Positions 54,844 to 63,884 of a DNA stretch of 64,000 nt are shown piece after piece. The notes under the pieces were generated by a model. That model was not told the origin of the DNA. It saw only the letters and a program-made list of their open reading frames with translations, and did not search any database. The translations under genes were made by a program, and so were the position numbers. Numbering within the stretch: position 1 is the stretch's first letter; each line of letters opens with the position of its first letter. Location: contig NZ_CP092489.1 of NCBI RefSeq assembly GCF_025643335.1, positions 1,592,001 through 1,656,000 of the forward strand, in the 5' to 3' direction. The stretch comes from Endozoicomonas sp. Mp262 (GTDB lineage: Bacteria; Pseudomonadota; Gammaproteobacteria; Pseudomonadales; Endozoicomonadaceae).

Positions 54844-55128
54844 TTAGGGGCTGTTGACGTTTGCTCGTGCGCTCAGCCAAAACCAGCGGTTTCGTGGCTA
54901 AACGCAGTAGCGCAGGAATAACCTAAAGGTCACGCGTACTCGCGTCTTTCAAGCTACTGCAACGACGGCACGGAATCGCTGGTTTTGGCCCTTCGGGTGG
55001 TTCGTAAAGCGGCTTTCCGACTGCGTTGGACTGGCTTGACATAGAACAACTATGCCTGCACCAGTCCTCCCTGCGGAAAACCGCTTTACGAGCCACTGAG
55101 TTCACGATCAAACGTCAACAGCCCCTAA
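54844..55128. repeat. 285-bp nested palindromic element
   Basis: The outer 20 bases (54844-54863) are the exact reverse complement of the last 20 (55109-55128). Inside are two independent hairpin arms. Arm 1: 54877-54888 pairs with 54977-54988 (12 bp) and contains GCAGTAGC/GCTACTGC (54904-54911 with 54953-54960). Arm 2: 54999-55012 pairs with 55081-55094 and contains GGACTGG/CCAGTCC and CATAG/CTATG. The whole can fold into a three-way junction. There is no reading frame of note. It may be a MITE-like non-autonomous element or a structured RNA. Confidence 0.85.
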
Positions 55129-55185
55129 AGCTTTGGTTATACTGGATAGATATAAAATAGTAATAAAAATTCTCATGGAGCCAGT

Positions 55186-56184
55186 ATGTCAAAAGTTAGG
55201 CCTTCCTCAAATAAGGCTGAAATGCCTAATCTGGAGTCCTTGAAAGAAACGAAGGAAAGTAAGGCCTCTGCAAGCTACGGTAATCGTCGTGTCACGCGTT
55301 ATGATGATATTAAACGGCTTACTGGTTCATTTTTTAATAAAGCTTCCGTAAAAAAGATGCTTGCAAAGTATTTTATGAAGGGGGTGGATCAAGCAAAGAG
55401 CTTTTTTCAGGTAGAAAAAAATACTGTGACCACTAAGTGGGAAAAAGAGTTGATAACCCAGCTTGGGCTTGAGCAGAAACAGGTTGATGCCCCTGAGTTT
55501 CCTGTTTTTGCACAAAGGGTTAAAGATATAAAGGACTTAAAAAAGAGACAAACTGTGCTTTATGAGAAGTTATCTTCCCTTCCAGAGTCGAAAAAAAGTG
55601 AACAACAAAGAAGGAAACTCGGCTTTCAGCTGCAGGGTGTAGAATCTTCTTTGAAAGCAGATTTGCAAGCAATAGATTTATTTGTGGCTCCGTTTAAAAA
55701 ACAATGTGGTCAAGAGACCCAAGAACAGATTGATTTATTGGTGAAAGAGTTGCAAGGCGCTGAGTCAATGGATGCTATGGAAGAGCCGGGCAGTAAAAAG
55801 CGTTTTCTCCAGCCGGAAAAAAAAGTTGTGACTACTGAATGGGAAAAAGAGTTGATGACGCAGCTGGGACTTGATCAGAAAGAAGTTGTTGATACTTCTG
55901 CATTTCATCTCTTTGCACAAAATGTTAAGGATATTCAGAATCAGAAAAGGGAGAGAGGTGTTCTTTATGAGAAGTTATCTTCCCTCCTAGAGTCGAAAAA
56001 GCATGAACAGCAACTGAAAAAACTCAATGATCGGCTGCTGCTGTTAGAGTCTTCTCTGGAGGCAAATGTGAGAGGGATAGATAGCTCTGTGGCTTTTTTA
56101 AAAGAGGAGTGTGACCCAGAAACTAAAGAACAGATTGACGTGTTTCTGCAAGGGTTAAAGGGTTCTGAGTCAACAGAGTTATGA
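55186..56184 (+). CDS. Two-repeat coiled-coil protein, unknown function
   Basis: A 332-residue protein with no known family. After a basic N-terminus (about 1-70) come two tandem copies of a 120-residue helical unit at 75-194 and 208-329, each with VTTxWEKEL(I/M)TQLGL, FAQxVKDI and VLYEKLSSL. No signal peptide or membrane segment. Low GC and less biased codons than the neighbouring ribosomal genes. The ATG at 55186 follows ATGGAG; a TATAAAAT sequence at about 55151 could be a -10. The 3' end overlaps the convergent DMT gene by six bases. Confidence 0.7.
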   Translation: MSKVRPSSNKAEMPNLESLKETKESKASASYGNRRVTRYDDIKRLTGSFFNKASVKKMLAKYFMKGVDQAKSFFQVEKNTVTTKWEKELITQLGLEQKQVDAPEFPVFAQRVKDIKDLKKRQTVLYEKLSSLPESKKSEQQRRKLGFQLQGVESSLKADLQAIDLFVAPFKKQCGQETQEQIDLLVKELQGAESMDAMEEPGSKKRFLQPEKKVVTTEWEKELMTQLGLDQKEVVDTSAFHLFAQNVKDIQNQKRERGVLYEKLSSLLESKKHEQQLKKLNDRLLLLESSLEANVRGIDSSVAFLKEECDPETKEQIDVFLQGLKGSESTEL

Positions 56185-57045
56185 GAACCTGCCTGGAAGG
56201 AATTCATTGACCAGTAAGGATAGAAAGATGATGCTCCCGCCAAGGGCTAACCGCTGAAGGTCTGTATCACGGTTCCAAATCAGAATATTCACAAGCAGCC
56301 CAGCCGGAATCAGGGCGTTATTCATGATAGCAAGCACGCCGGGATTAACCTTGCAGGCGCCAAGGTTCCAGAGGAAGTAGCCTAGTCCAGAGGCAATCAT
56401 GCCCAACCATATTAAAATGCTCCACTGAACAGAAGTGGTGGGCAGATGGTTGAGGTCAGCCATTAGCAGGCAGGCAATGGCAGCAACTATCAGGGCTCCA
56501 AGATAAAACCAGCCAAAAATATGGTGCTGGGGCAGTTTGAGTTGTTCTTTTTCCATGACCACTTTATAACCCACCTGTCCAAGAGCCATGCAGATGTTTG
56601 CTCCCTGAACAATCAAGAACCCTTTAAAGAAGCCTTCGTTAACCCCACTAAACTGGATAACTATTGCTCCAAGTACTGCCAATGCTGCGCTTAGCAAATA
56701 CCAGGGAGAAAAATTATGATTCAGGAGGTCATAGATCAGGGTAATGTAAATGGGAGTAAATACAGTGAATAACAGGACTTCGGGAACACTCAAAAATAAA
56801 AATGACTGGTAATAAAATAAATACATCAGACCCAGCTGTGTAGCACCGATAGCCATCAGTTTTATGGCCAGTTTGGGGGTGATGCCCTTTAAGCGAATAA
56901 AGGGTAAAAAAATCAGGGATGCCAGGGCTATCCGACTAAAAACAGATATATAGGGGTCAACCTGTCCTGATAAGTAAACGCCGATAAGGCTAAAGGAAAA
57001 AGACCAAAGTAAGGTTACACCGATAAGATATATCAAGGGCTTCAC
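56179..57045 (-). CDS. EamA/DMT-family transporter
   Basis: A 288-residue inner-membrane protein with ten predicted membrane segments in two EamA halves (IYLIGVTLLWSFSFSLIGVY...; FGWFYLGALIVAAIACLLM...GACKVNPGVLAIMNNALIP). It belongs to the drug/metabolite transporter superfamily; the substrate cannot be read from the sequence, though relatives carry carboxylates or amino acids. Confidence 0.85.
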   Translation of the reverse strand: MKPLIYLIGVTLLWSFSFSLIGVYLSGQVDPYISVFSRIALASLIFLPFIRLKGITPKLAIKLMAIGATQLGLMYLFYYQSFLFLSVPEVLLFTVFTPIYITLIYDLLNHNFSPWYLLSAALAVLGAIVIQFSGVNEGFFKGFLIVQGANICMALGQVGYKVVMEKEQLKLPQHHIFGWFYLGALIVAAIACLLMADLNHLPTTSVQWSILIWLGMIASGLGYFLWNLGACKVNPGVLAIMNNALIPAGLLVNILIWNRDTDLQRLALGGSIIFLSLLVNEFLPGRFS

Positions 57046-57082
57046 CAGTTAATAGGTTGAGTTTTAAAAAAAGGGCATCATT

Positions 57083-57541
57083 TTGAAAGTACTGGAAAGA
57101 TTTTGGCAAGGGCTGAAGGCAATTAAATTTTTCAGGTATGTCTCATCGCCGGGAAAACTGTCACAAAGTGGCTGGCGTGGAGAGGGAAAAGGCGAGATTG
57201 ATACAGAACCATCGGGCTTAAATCATTTTTATATGACAGAAAAAGGCATTTTCATTTTGGCAGATGGAAAAAAACTGGATATGTGTAATGAGTGGTTATG
57301 GTGTCGCAATGAGGAATCCATAACACTCTACCATACCCGCAGAGGCAGAGATAATCCTGTTCAGCTATTTGAATTGATTGAAGCCCCTGAGTTTCCTGGG
57401 GTGATAGTATCCCGACCTCATTTTTGTGGAGATGATATCTATAATGCTACTGTTGTCGTCCGGGAGGATGGGGTTGATATAAGCTGGTCTATTAAAGGCC
57501 CCAGGAAAGATGAACATCTGTCCTATGCCTATACAAAATAG
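57083..57541 (+). CDS. DUF6314-like protein
   Basis: A 152-residue protein with the pattern of the DUF6314 family: a GxGEIDTEPSG strand, Y-WLW-R segment, HFCGDDIYNATVVV and the closing SWSIKGPRKDEH. The function is unknown. It starts at TTG 57083 (MKVLERFW); an AGGG lies about eight bases upstream. It is divergent from the DMT transporter with 37 bases between. Confidence 0.6.
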   Translation: MKVLERFWQGLKAIKFFRYVSSPGKLSQSGWRGEGKGEIDTEPSGLNHFYMTEKGIFILADGKKLDMCNEWLWCRNEESITLYHTRRGRDNPVQLFELIEAPEFPGVIVSRPHFCGDDIYNATVVVREDGVDISWSIKGPRKDEHLSYAYTK

Positions 57542-57794
57542 ATAATAGGGCGGTTATGTCAATCGCACTTTCTAAAGCCCACCTATTGTGCTGGCTATCT
57601 GAGCGGGGTCAGAAAGTTTGTTGGCCTGAGTTCGATTGAAGTATGAAGCTGTAATACCTGTGCGTGGAAGACTTACCTCAGCCTGTTTCATCTCCCTTCA
57701 TTTTATTTTTAAAGAAAATTGCTATGGAAACACAAAGGCACGGAGCAAAGAAAAACATTTTTCCTCTGTGCCATCGTGTTTCTGGTCAAAACTT

Positions 57795-58493
57795 TTATGC
57801 CTGAGAGTTAATGATAACCTCTTCACCAAACTGGCCATTTTTAGGCAGTGGGTAGTAAGAGGAGTTCACTGCTCTCATAATACGGATCGCCCGGGCACCA
57901 ACAGCCTGTGCTGAGGTGATATCGCCATCGGCATCACCATAGAAGACTTTGATATTACGCTTTTTCAGATTGTCCGTTTTGTTAAAGTTGTTGGCTTTGT
58001 CCGCAAAAACAACCGGCTGCATGTTTTTAATATCAAATGCTTTCTGGATGATTTCAGTCACCTTTTCACCCTTGGTATAAGGGCGTGCAGTGACGAAGTA
58101 AATGGTATCTCCCCGTTCCTGATGCATTTTAATCAGTTCTTTAGCGACGCGCTTGGGGATACTGAACTCATCCCAGCCGGTATTCATTTTTGCCCAGAAT
58201 TCAGTATTTTCCAGGTAGTCGTTGTTGTCAGGAGAAAACTCGGTCTTGCCTCTGACAAACCCTGGGGATGAATAAAGAACGGTGTCATCAATGTCAAAGC
58301 CTACAGCCATTGGCGGTACGTCTTTAAGACTTTCACGAATGCTGTCCACAGAAACCCAATGAACCGCTGCCCTTTGCATAACTTCAGCAGAAGTAACACC
58401 AGTCTGGGTGGAGGAGGCTTGGGTGCTGGCAATGGTGAATGGGCTAACCAGAGCAAAAGAAAGGGCTAAAGAGCTTATCAGTGCTTTTTTCAT
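57795..58493 (-). CDS. aphA: Class B acid phosphatase
   Basis: A periplasmic nonspecific phosphatase of the HAD superfamily, 232 residues. Signal peptide MKKALISSLALSFALVSPFT and onward; catalytic motif FDIDDTVLYSSPG, the phosphate Thr in VTARPY, and acidic FYGDADGDI. It scavenges phosphate from nucleotides and sugar phosphates. The ATG at 58493 is preferred over an in-frame GTG at 58502. Confidence 0.93.
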   Translation of the reverse strand: MKKALISSLALSFALVSPFTIASTQASSTQTGVTSAEVMQRAAVHWVSVDSIRESLKDVPPMAVGFDIDDTVLYSSPGFVRGKTEFSPDNNDYLENTEFWAKMNTGWDEFSIPKRVAKELIKMHQERGDTIYFVTARPYTKGEKVTEIIQKAFDIKNMQPVVFADKANNFNKTDNLKKRNIKVFYGDADGDITSAQAVGARAIRIMRAVNSSYYPLPKNGQFGEEVIINSQA

Positions 58494-58652
58494 AATAAAC
58501 ACATCATTGGAATGAGTTTGAAGTGCGGGGGATGATAGCGTTGTGAAAAAGTGTTGCTATAAGTAATAAACGATTAATTTATGGGAGAATAATAACGTAC
58601 TATTACTTATTGGTTGAAAAGGGTTATTGACGATACTGCTGCCTTTAAAGTT

Positions 58653-59123
58653 ATGAGAATGATGCCAATGACCCAGTTGTTTTTTATTTCCCTTACCACA
58701 GGGATACTCTCTGGTGTATGGGCCTGGATGGCAGATAGTTTGCAGTTGCTGACCTGGGCAGGATTTTTAGGTTGCACCGGTTATTTTGCTACCCAGGGTG
58801 ATATAAAAGCATTACTGGGAAATATGGTGACTAACTTAACAGGGGTTGGTTGGGCCATGGTTATGATAAGTGGCTCTGCGTTACTGGATAGCTCTCTGGC
58901 AGGTTATCTGATTGTGGCCTTAGTATCTTTCCTGATGTGCATACAGGCAAAACAACGTTGGTTAGCTTATATTCCCGGTACTTTTGTAGGTGCCTGTGCA
59001 ACCTTTGCTGCCAATGGAGACTGGAAGACGGTTTCTCTGTCTTTACTGGTAGGAGCCACAATGGGCTTTGCTATGAAACAGTCTGGTCTATGGGTTTATA
59101 ACAGATACTCGGCAGCGCTATAG
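58653..59123 (+). CDS. DUF1097 membrane protein, YcdZ-like
   Basis: About 156 residues and five membrane segments, closely matching E. coli YcdZ: TTGILSGVWAWMADSLQLLT, FLMCIQAKQRWLAYIPGTFV and GACATFAANGDWK. Function unknown. Several Met codons (58653, 58659, 58662, 58671) and an upstream TTG at 58614 could start it; none has a strong ribosome-binding site. The 3' end overlaps the convergent kinase gene by six bases. Confidence 0.8.
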   Translation: MRMMPMTQLFFISLTTGILSGVWAWMADSLQLLTWAGFLGCTGYFATQGDIKALLGNMVTNLTGVGWAMVMISGSALLDSSLAGYLIVALVSFLMCIQAKQRWLAYIPGTFVGACATFAANGDWKTVSLSLLVGATMGFAMKQSGLWVYNRYSAAL

Positions 59124-60635
59124 ATCAAGTCCACTTTTCATCGGCAGGTTTACAATCAGCAGCGCGCCCCCTTCGCTGCTATTCTCAACGCCTATGGTGC
59201 CACCGTGGGCTTCGATGATTTCTTTACAGATTGCCAGTCCCATTCCGGTACTGACATCATCATTAACAGCCTTTGATTGCTGTACGTACTGGTTAAAAAC
59301 ACTATCCAGCTCGGTTTCCGGAATACCGGGACCCTGATCATGAAATGTACAGCTAATCCATTCGTCATCCCTGTCATCATAGTAACGCCGAAACCCTATC
59401 TTTATTTCTCCCCTTTCCGGTGAAAAACGGATGGCATTGTCCATGATGTTAATAAACACCCGGCGAATTTTATCCCTGTCGCAGGTGACTATGAGCTGCC
59501 TGGTCATAAATTCTTTGGTGATTTTCAGGGATTTTTCAGAAAGCGCCTGCTGCAAAGGCCGCTCAACCTCCCGAATCAATCCGCCGAGGTCTGTCTCTTC
59601 TGGACTATAGTTAGCGATTCCCGCTTTCAGTCGGGATAAATCCATCAGGTCATTCAATATTTCAAGGAGATGATGACCATTACCGCGGATAGCCTGGAAG
59701 GACTCTGTATTCCCAATATCAACGCCAGGCGCCACTGTTTTCATAAATTCATCCATTGCTACCTTCATTTTTTGGGCAACATCGGCTAAAAAGCGGGTCT
59801 TGAGCTGATTGGACTTTTCCAGTGTATGCTTTTCAGCCACTTGCATTTCAAGGACTAAATTAGTGGCTCTTAGCTGTTTTTTCTTCTCCTGTAGCAATTC
59901 ACTGGATTGTTGATAAGCGTTTAAAAGCCCATCAACATGATCAATTATTTGTTTCAGTCCGCCACTGCCTTTGGAGCTTGGGCTATCATGATCAGATGAA
60001 GCTAGCTTGGACTGGAGTTGCCGCAAAGGCTTAATGATTCGGTTTTTCAAAAACAGCATAATAGCCGTGGTTATCAGAAGAGATATGGCTAAGGCAATGC
60101 CAAAGACGGGGATAAGATTTCGCAGGGCCTGGTCATGCAATCCCTTTTTTTCCAAAAGGGCAACCACATGGTAGGCGCCTCCCAAATCCCTGCGTTCCCA
60201 GTAAATCCAATGTAAATTATCATCTTTTGGTTGAATGAGAATACCGTCCCATCTTTCAGGAAAGGTCTGTTCCTCTCCCAAAACCCCCGCCTGATCGCCA
60301 TCCTTGTTATAGAATGCCAGCCCATGAATAGGTTCAGGAAGTTCTGAGATATGTTCGGGCACACTAAAGTTGCCGGACTGGAGAGTTATCATTCCCTGAA
60401 CCACTTTCAGCCCATCTCTTTCCACATGCTGAAGCTGGCTTTTCTTATACTGGTGATAGACCGGGAGCAGGATCACCGCCTCAATAGCGAAAACCATTGA
60501 AAAAACACTAACCATCAGGCGGGTGTAAAGCCCTCCTTTCCAAAAAGGCAGGTTTGGTTTTGGCGGCAAAGTCCTATTTTCACTGCTACTCTGTGAGATC
60601 TTAAGCTCATCCATGAGCATCACTAATTCCGTCAA
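59118..60635 (-). CDS. Sensor kinase lacking the phosphoacceptor His
   Basis: A 505-residue membrane protein: two membrane segments (about 39-60 and 174-196) flank a periplasmic domain, followed by a coiled linker and HisKA/HATPase-like regions. The H-box reads RFLADVAQKMKVAMDEF (residues 281-297); Q288 occupies the place of the phosphorylated His and the following E-R-T-P residues are changed. The ATP-binding parts are complete (NIMDNAIRFSP, DQGPGIPETEL, GMGLAICKEIIEAHGG). It may be a pseudokinase or act on a partner kinase. No response regulator is adjacent. Confidence 0.85.
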   Translation of the reverse strand: MTELVMLMDELKISQSSSENRTLPPKPNLPFWKGGLYTRLMVSVFSMVFAIEAVILLPVYHQYKKSQLQHVERDGLKVVQGMITLQSGNFSVPEHISELPEPIHGLAFYNKDGDQAGVLGEEQTFPERWDGILIQPKDDNLHWIYWERRDLGGAYHVVALLEKKGLHDQALRNLIPVFGIALAISLLITTAIMLFLKNRIIKPLRQLQSKLASSDHDSPSSKGSGGLKQIIDHVDGLLNAYQQSSELLQEKKKQLRATNLVLEMQVAEKHTLEKSNQLKTRFLADVAQKMKVAMDEFMKTVAPGVDIGNTESFQAIRGNGHHLLEILNDLMDLSRLKAGIANYSPEETDLGGLIREVERPLQQALSEKSLKITKEFMTRQLIVTCDRDKIRRVFINIMDNAIRFSPERGEIKIGFRRYYDDRDDEWISCTFHDQGPGIPETELDSVFNQYVQQSKAVNDDVSTGMGLAICKEIIEAHGGTIGVENSSEGGALLIVNLPMKSGLDL

Positions 60636-60796
60636 TTTTTTGTTGAATTGGGTAGACTGCTTCTACATAAAGATGACCTGACTGTGAAATAACAGGCTGT
60701 CATCAGGAAAGGCTTCTCCATAATGAAAAAGTATAGAATGTTATTTCAACACTCAGGAAATTACCTTCCCCACTATTTTTCGTCGGGGTCTGTCTA

Positions 60797-62302
60797 ATGT
60801 CACGGTTAGCTACGGTTAATACCCTGGCGCAGTCCGGTTTGAGTGCCCCTGATGTCTCTGTGGAAGTCCATTTATCGGCCGGGTTGCCTGCCCTTAATAT
60901 TGTGGGACTGCCAGAAGCGGCTGTCAGGGAAAGCAAGGATCGGGTAAGAAGTGCATTGATAAACAGCGGATTTGATTTTCCAACCAGCAGAATCACCGTT
61001 AATCTGGCTCCAGCAGATTTGCCAAAAGAAGGAGGACGCTTTGACCTGCCCATTGCCCTGGGGATTCTGGCAGCCTCTGGTCAGCTCGCTTCAGAGGCAT
61101 TAACCCATAGAGCTTTTGTGGGGGAGCTGGCATTATCCGGGAAATTGCGAGCTATTAAAGCGGTGCTTCCAGTTGCCATCGCCTGTGGTCAACAGAAAAT
61201 GGAGCTGATAATCCCTGAAGAGAGCGCGAAAATAGCTGCTCTGGCCAGCCAGACCCGCATTATAGCGGCTAATGATTTACAGGGTGTCTGTGCCTATTTG
61301 AGCGGTAACCAGATCCTCTCTCCCCTGGAAGGAACGCACCACTGTAAAACGCCCCATAACTACCCGGATCTCTCTGACGTCAAAGGGCAGTCCCAGGCTA
61401 AACGGGCTTTAATTACAGCGGCGGCAGGAGGGCACCACATTCTGCTTTTTGGTCCGCCTGGCACCGGTAAAACCATGCTGGCCTCCAGGCTACCTGGCAT
61501 CCTTCCCTTACTGGAAGAACGTGAAGCCCTTGAGGTTGCCTCCATTCACTCACTGGTATCAAGCAATAATTCCCTAAACTGGGGCCAAAGGCCCTTTCGT
61601 ACCCCTCACCATTCTTCATCTCCGGTATCCCTGGTGGGCGGTGGCAGTAACCCCAAGCCGGGTGAGGTCTCTTTTGCGCACAACGGTGTTCTTTTTCTTG
61701 ATGAAATGCCTGAGTTCCAAAGGCAGGCCCTGGAAATGCTGAGGGAGCCTCTGGAAAATGGAGAGGTTGTAATAACCCGGGCCAAATCCCAGCAACGTTA
61801 TCCCGCATCCTTTCAGCTGGTTGCAGCCATGAACCCGTGTCCCTGTGGTTACCTTGGTGATGGTCGCCGGGCCTGCCGCTGTACTCCGGACCAAATCAGT
61901 CGTTATCGCAACAAACTATCCGGCCCTTTTCTGGATCGGATTGACCTGCAAGTGGAAGTTGCCTCACAGAAAACCAGTCAGCTCCTGGATGACATCCCCC
62001 ACCAACCGGAAGAAACCTCTGCCCATATCCAAAAGACAGTTTCCCTGGCCAGAAACCATCAGCTCAAACGGCAAGGGAAACCCAATGCCTGGCTAACGGG
62101 GCAGGAGCTTCATAAACATTGCCAGCTGGGTCAGCCTGAACGGCAGTTTATTCAGGATATATCGGATAAGTTTGCTTATTCCGGGCGCGCTATTCACCGG
62201 ATTCTCAGGGTTTCCAGAACCCTGGCAGACCTTGACCCGTCACCCCGGGTTCAAAAAAAACATCTGGCGGAAGCGGTTCATTACCGGCGGTTTGATCGGT
62301 GA
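60797..62302 (+). CDS. comM: ComM/YifB Mg-chelatase-like AAA+ protein
   Basis: A 501-residue helicase that extends branch migration during natural transformation. N-terminal Lon-like domain (SRLATVNTLAQSGLSAPDVS), AAA+ core with Walker A GPPGTGKT (219-226) and Walker B VLFLDEMPE (298-306), and a Cys cluster CPCGYLGDGRRACRC (348-362). Full length, no interruption of the kind seen in naturally disrupted comM genes. Confidence 0.95.
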   Translation: MSRLATVNTLAQSGLSAPDVSVEVHLSAGLPALNIVGLPEAAVRESKDRVRSALINSGFDFPTSRITVNLAPADLPKEGGRFDLPIALGILAASGQLASEALTHRAFVGELALSGKLRAIKAVLPVAIACGQQKMELIIPEESAKIAALASQTRIIAANDLQGVCAYLSGNQILSPLEGTHHCKTPHNYPDLSDVKGQSQAKRALITAAAGGHHILLFGPPGTGKTMLASRLPGILPLLEEREALEVASIHSLVSSNNSLNWGQRPFRTPHHSSSPVSLVGGGSNPKPGEVSFAHNGVLFLDEMPEFQRQALEMLREPLENGEVVITRAKSQQRYPASFQLVAAMNPCPCGYLGDGRRACRCTPDQISRYRNKLSGPFLDRIDLQVEVASQKTSQLLDDIPHQPEETSAHIQKTVSLARNHQLKRQGKPNAWLTGQELHKHCQLGQPERQFIQDISDKFAYSGRAIHRILRVSRTLADLDPSPRVQKKHLAEAVHYRRFDR

Positions 62303-62322
62303 CTGGCAACCGTTCCCTATGA

Positions 62323-63075
62323 TTATCCTCCAGCGCTCTTTACCTGCTTCCTGACTCCTTCATGGGTGGGCTTCATTCCTTTTTCTCCGGGCTGCCAGCC
62401 TTCCGGTGTTACCAGTTCGCGGTTTTCTTCAACAAATTTCAATGCCGCAGCCTTCCTTAGTAACTCATCAATATCTCGCCCAATATTGATTGATTGCACA
62501 TCGGCCACATAAATTTTGCCATCAAGACCGATCAGAAATGTTGCCCTTAAGGCAAGCTGATTGTTACCTTCGATTCCATAAGCCCTGATAATATTCCTCT
62601 GGGGGTCTGCCACCATGGTGAAGCCCACATTACCCAACCCCATGGGCGTGCCTGCCTTGCCTTTATCCGGTTTGGCAGGCATTAATCGCCAGGCCTGGTG
62701 AGAATGTTCCCGGTCTTTTTCCAGGGCGGCTTCATCCGCAGATAAAACCAGAACTTCATAGTTCAGTTTTTCAAATTCTCCCAGTTTCTTATTCAACTGG
62801 ATCAATTCTGTGGGGCAGATAAAGGTGCAGTTTTTGGGATATGTCATCAGCATAACCCGCTTTTTGCCAATAATACGGGATAGTTTAAACCCTTTAATGA
62901 CCTTCCCTGCTGGATGCGCTTTATCTGGCACCACCACATCCGCCTCAAAGTCTGGAGCCAATGTCCCAGGCAAAGGAATACCCGGTTGTTTTACCGGGAC
63001 TTCACTGTTTGCAACGCTTGCTGCCAGAGATAGGAACCAGCCAAGCAGGCCATAAGAAAAAGACCAGACTTTCAT
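62323..63075 (-). CDS. Exported AhpC-type peroxiredoxin, resolving Cys absent
   Basis: A 250-residue peroxiredoxin with an N-terminal hydrophobic signal (FSYGLLGWFLSLAASVANS), so likely periplasmic, unlike ordinary AhpC. The peroxidatic Cys is C87 in CTFICPTE. The usual C-terminal resolving Cys motif (CPxxW) is VTPEGWQPGEK, with Thr in place of Cys, as in 1-Cys peroxiredoxins. Another Cys (C83) lies four residues before. The ATG at 63075 has AAGGAG five bases upstream, deciding against the upstream GTG. Confidence 0.88.
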   Translation of the reverse strand: MKVWSFSYGLLGWFLSLAASVANSEVPVKQPGIPLPGTLAPDFEADVVVPDKAHPAGKVIKGFKLSRIIGKKRVMLMTYPKNCTFICPTELIQLNKKLGEFEKLNYEVLVLSADEAALEKDREHSHQAWRLMPAKPDKGKAGTPMGLGNVGFTMVADPQRNIIRAYGIEGNNQLALRATFLIGLDGKIYVADVQSINIGRDIDELLRKAAALKFVEENRELVTPEGWQPGEKGMKPTHEGVRKQVKSAGG

Positions 63076-63245
63076 AACCACTCCTTCATTAAACCCGATT
63101 CAGTAGACAAACATAGCGTATGATTGAAAGGGTGATTCTATTGACCCGGACATTTCCTAAAAATCCTTCGCAAGGGCATTTACTTAACTCCTAACTGTCT
63201 GGAAAATAAGCACACTTTTTCTGATGTAAGGTCAGGTGACTGCTT

Positions 63246-63851
63246 GTGGAAAAGCTTATTAAAGAGTTTATGATGTTGTGGTCCACCATTGATCCCGTGG
63301 GGACACTGGCACTATTCACCGGCCTGACTGCACGCCTGTCCAGGACTCAACGCCGTAAAACGGCACTTAAGGCGACTCTGTATGCTTTTTTAATTCTTCT
63401 TGCTGCCCTGATTCTTGGGCAGATGATTCTTAAGGCAATGTCTATCCAGCTGATCTCACTGCAACTGGCTGGCGGAGTCATTTTGTTTCTGTTCGGGCTT
63501 CAGATGATTTTTACCAACCCTGAGGAAGGCAGTGGTGAGCGGGAACCGGGGCATGATCTTGCGGTATTTCCCCTGGCGATTCCCTCTATTGCCAGCCCCG
63601 GTGCCATTATGGCGGTTATTGTACTCTCAGATAACCGCATCTATACCCTGCCAGAACAAACCATGACGGCTGCCGCCCTGATGCTGGTGCTGCTGATTAC
63701 CTGTGGCTTTATGCTTATGGCTGACCGAATATTCCGGGTGATTGGTCATAATGGCTCAGCTATTATTATCCGGGTTATGGGAATGATCCTGGCGGCCCTG
63801 TCGGTGGAGCTGGTAATGACAGCTATTGGTGTTCAACGCTGGATGGGGTGA
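63246..63851 (+). CDS. MarC/YhgN-family membrane protein
   Basis: A 201-residue inner-membrane protein with six predicted segments. LWSTIDPVGTLALFTGLTA and PLAIPSIASPGAIMAVIVL are the paired signatures of the MarC family, whose transport or other function is unsettled. GTG start at 63246 with AGGTGA upstream. Confidence 0.88.
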   Translation: MEKLIKEFMMLWSTIDPVGTLALFTGLTARLSRTQRRKTALKATLYAFLILLAALILGQMILKAMSIQLISLQLAGGVILFLFGLQMIFTNPEEGSGEREPGHDLAVFPLAIPSIASPGAIMAVIVLSDNRIYTLPEQTMTAAALMLVLLITCGFMLMADRIFRVIGHNGSAIIIRVMGMILAALSVELVMTAIGVQRWMG

Positions 63852-63884
63852 TAATCTCCATTTACCAAATAGATAAAGATCCCG

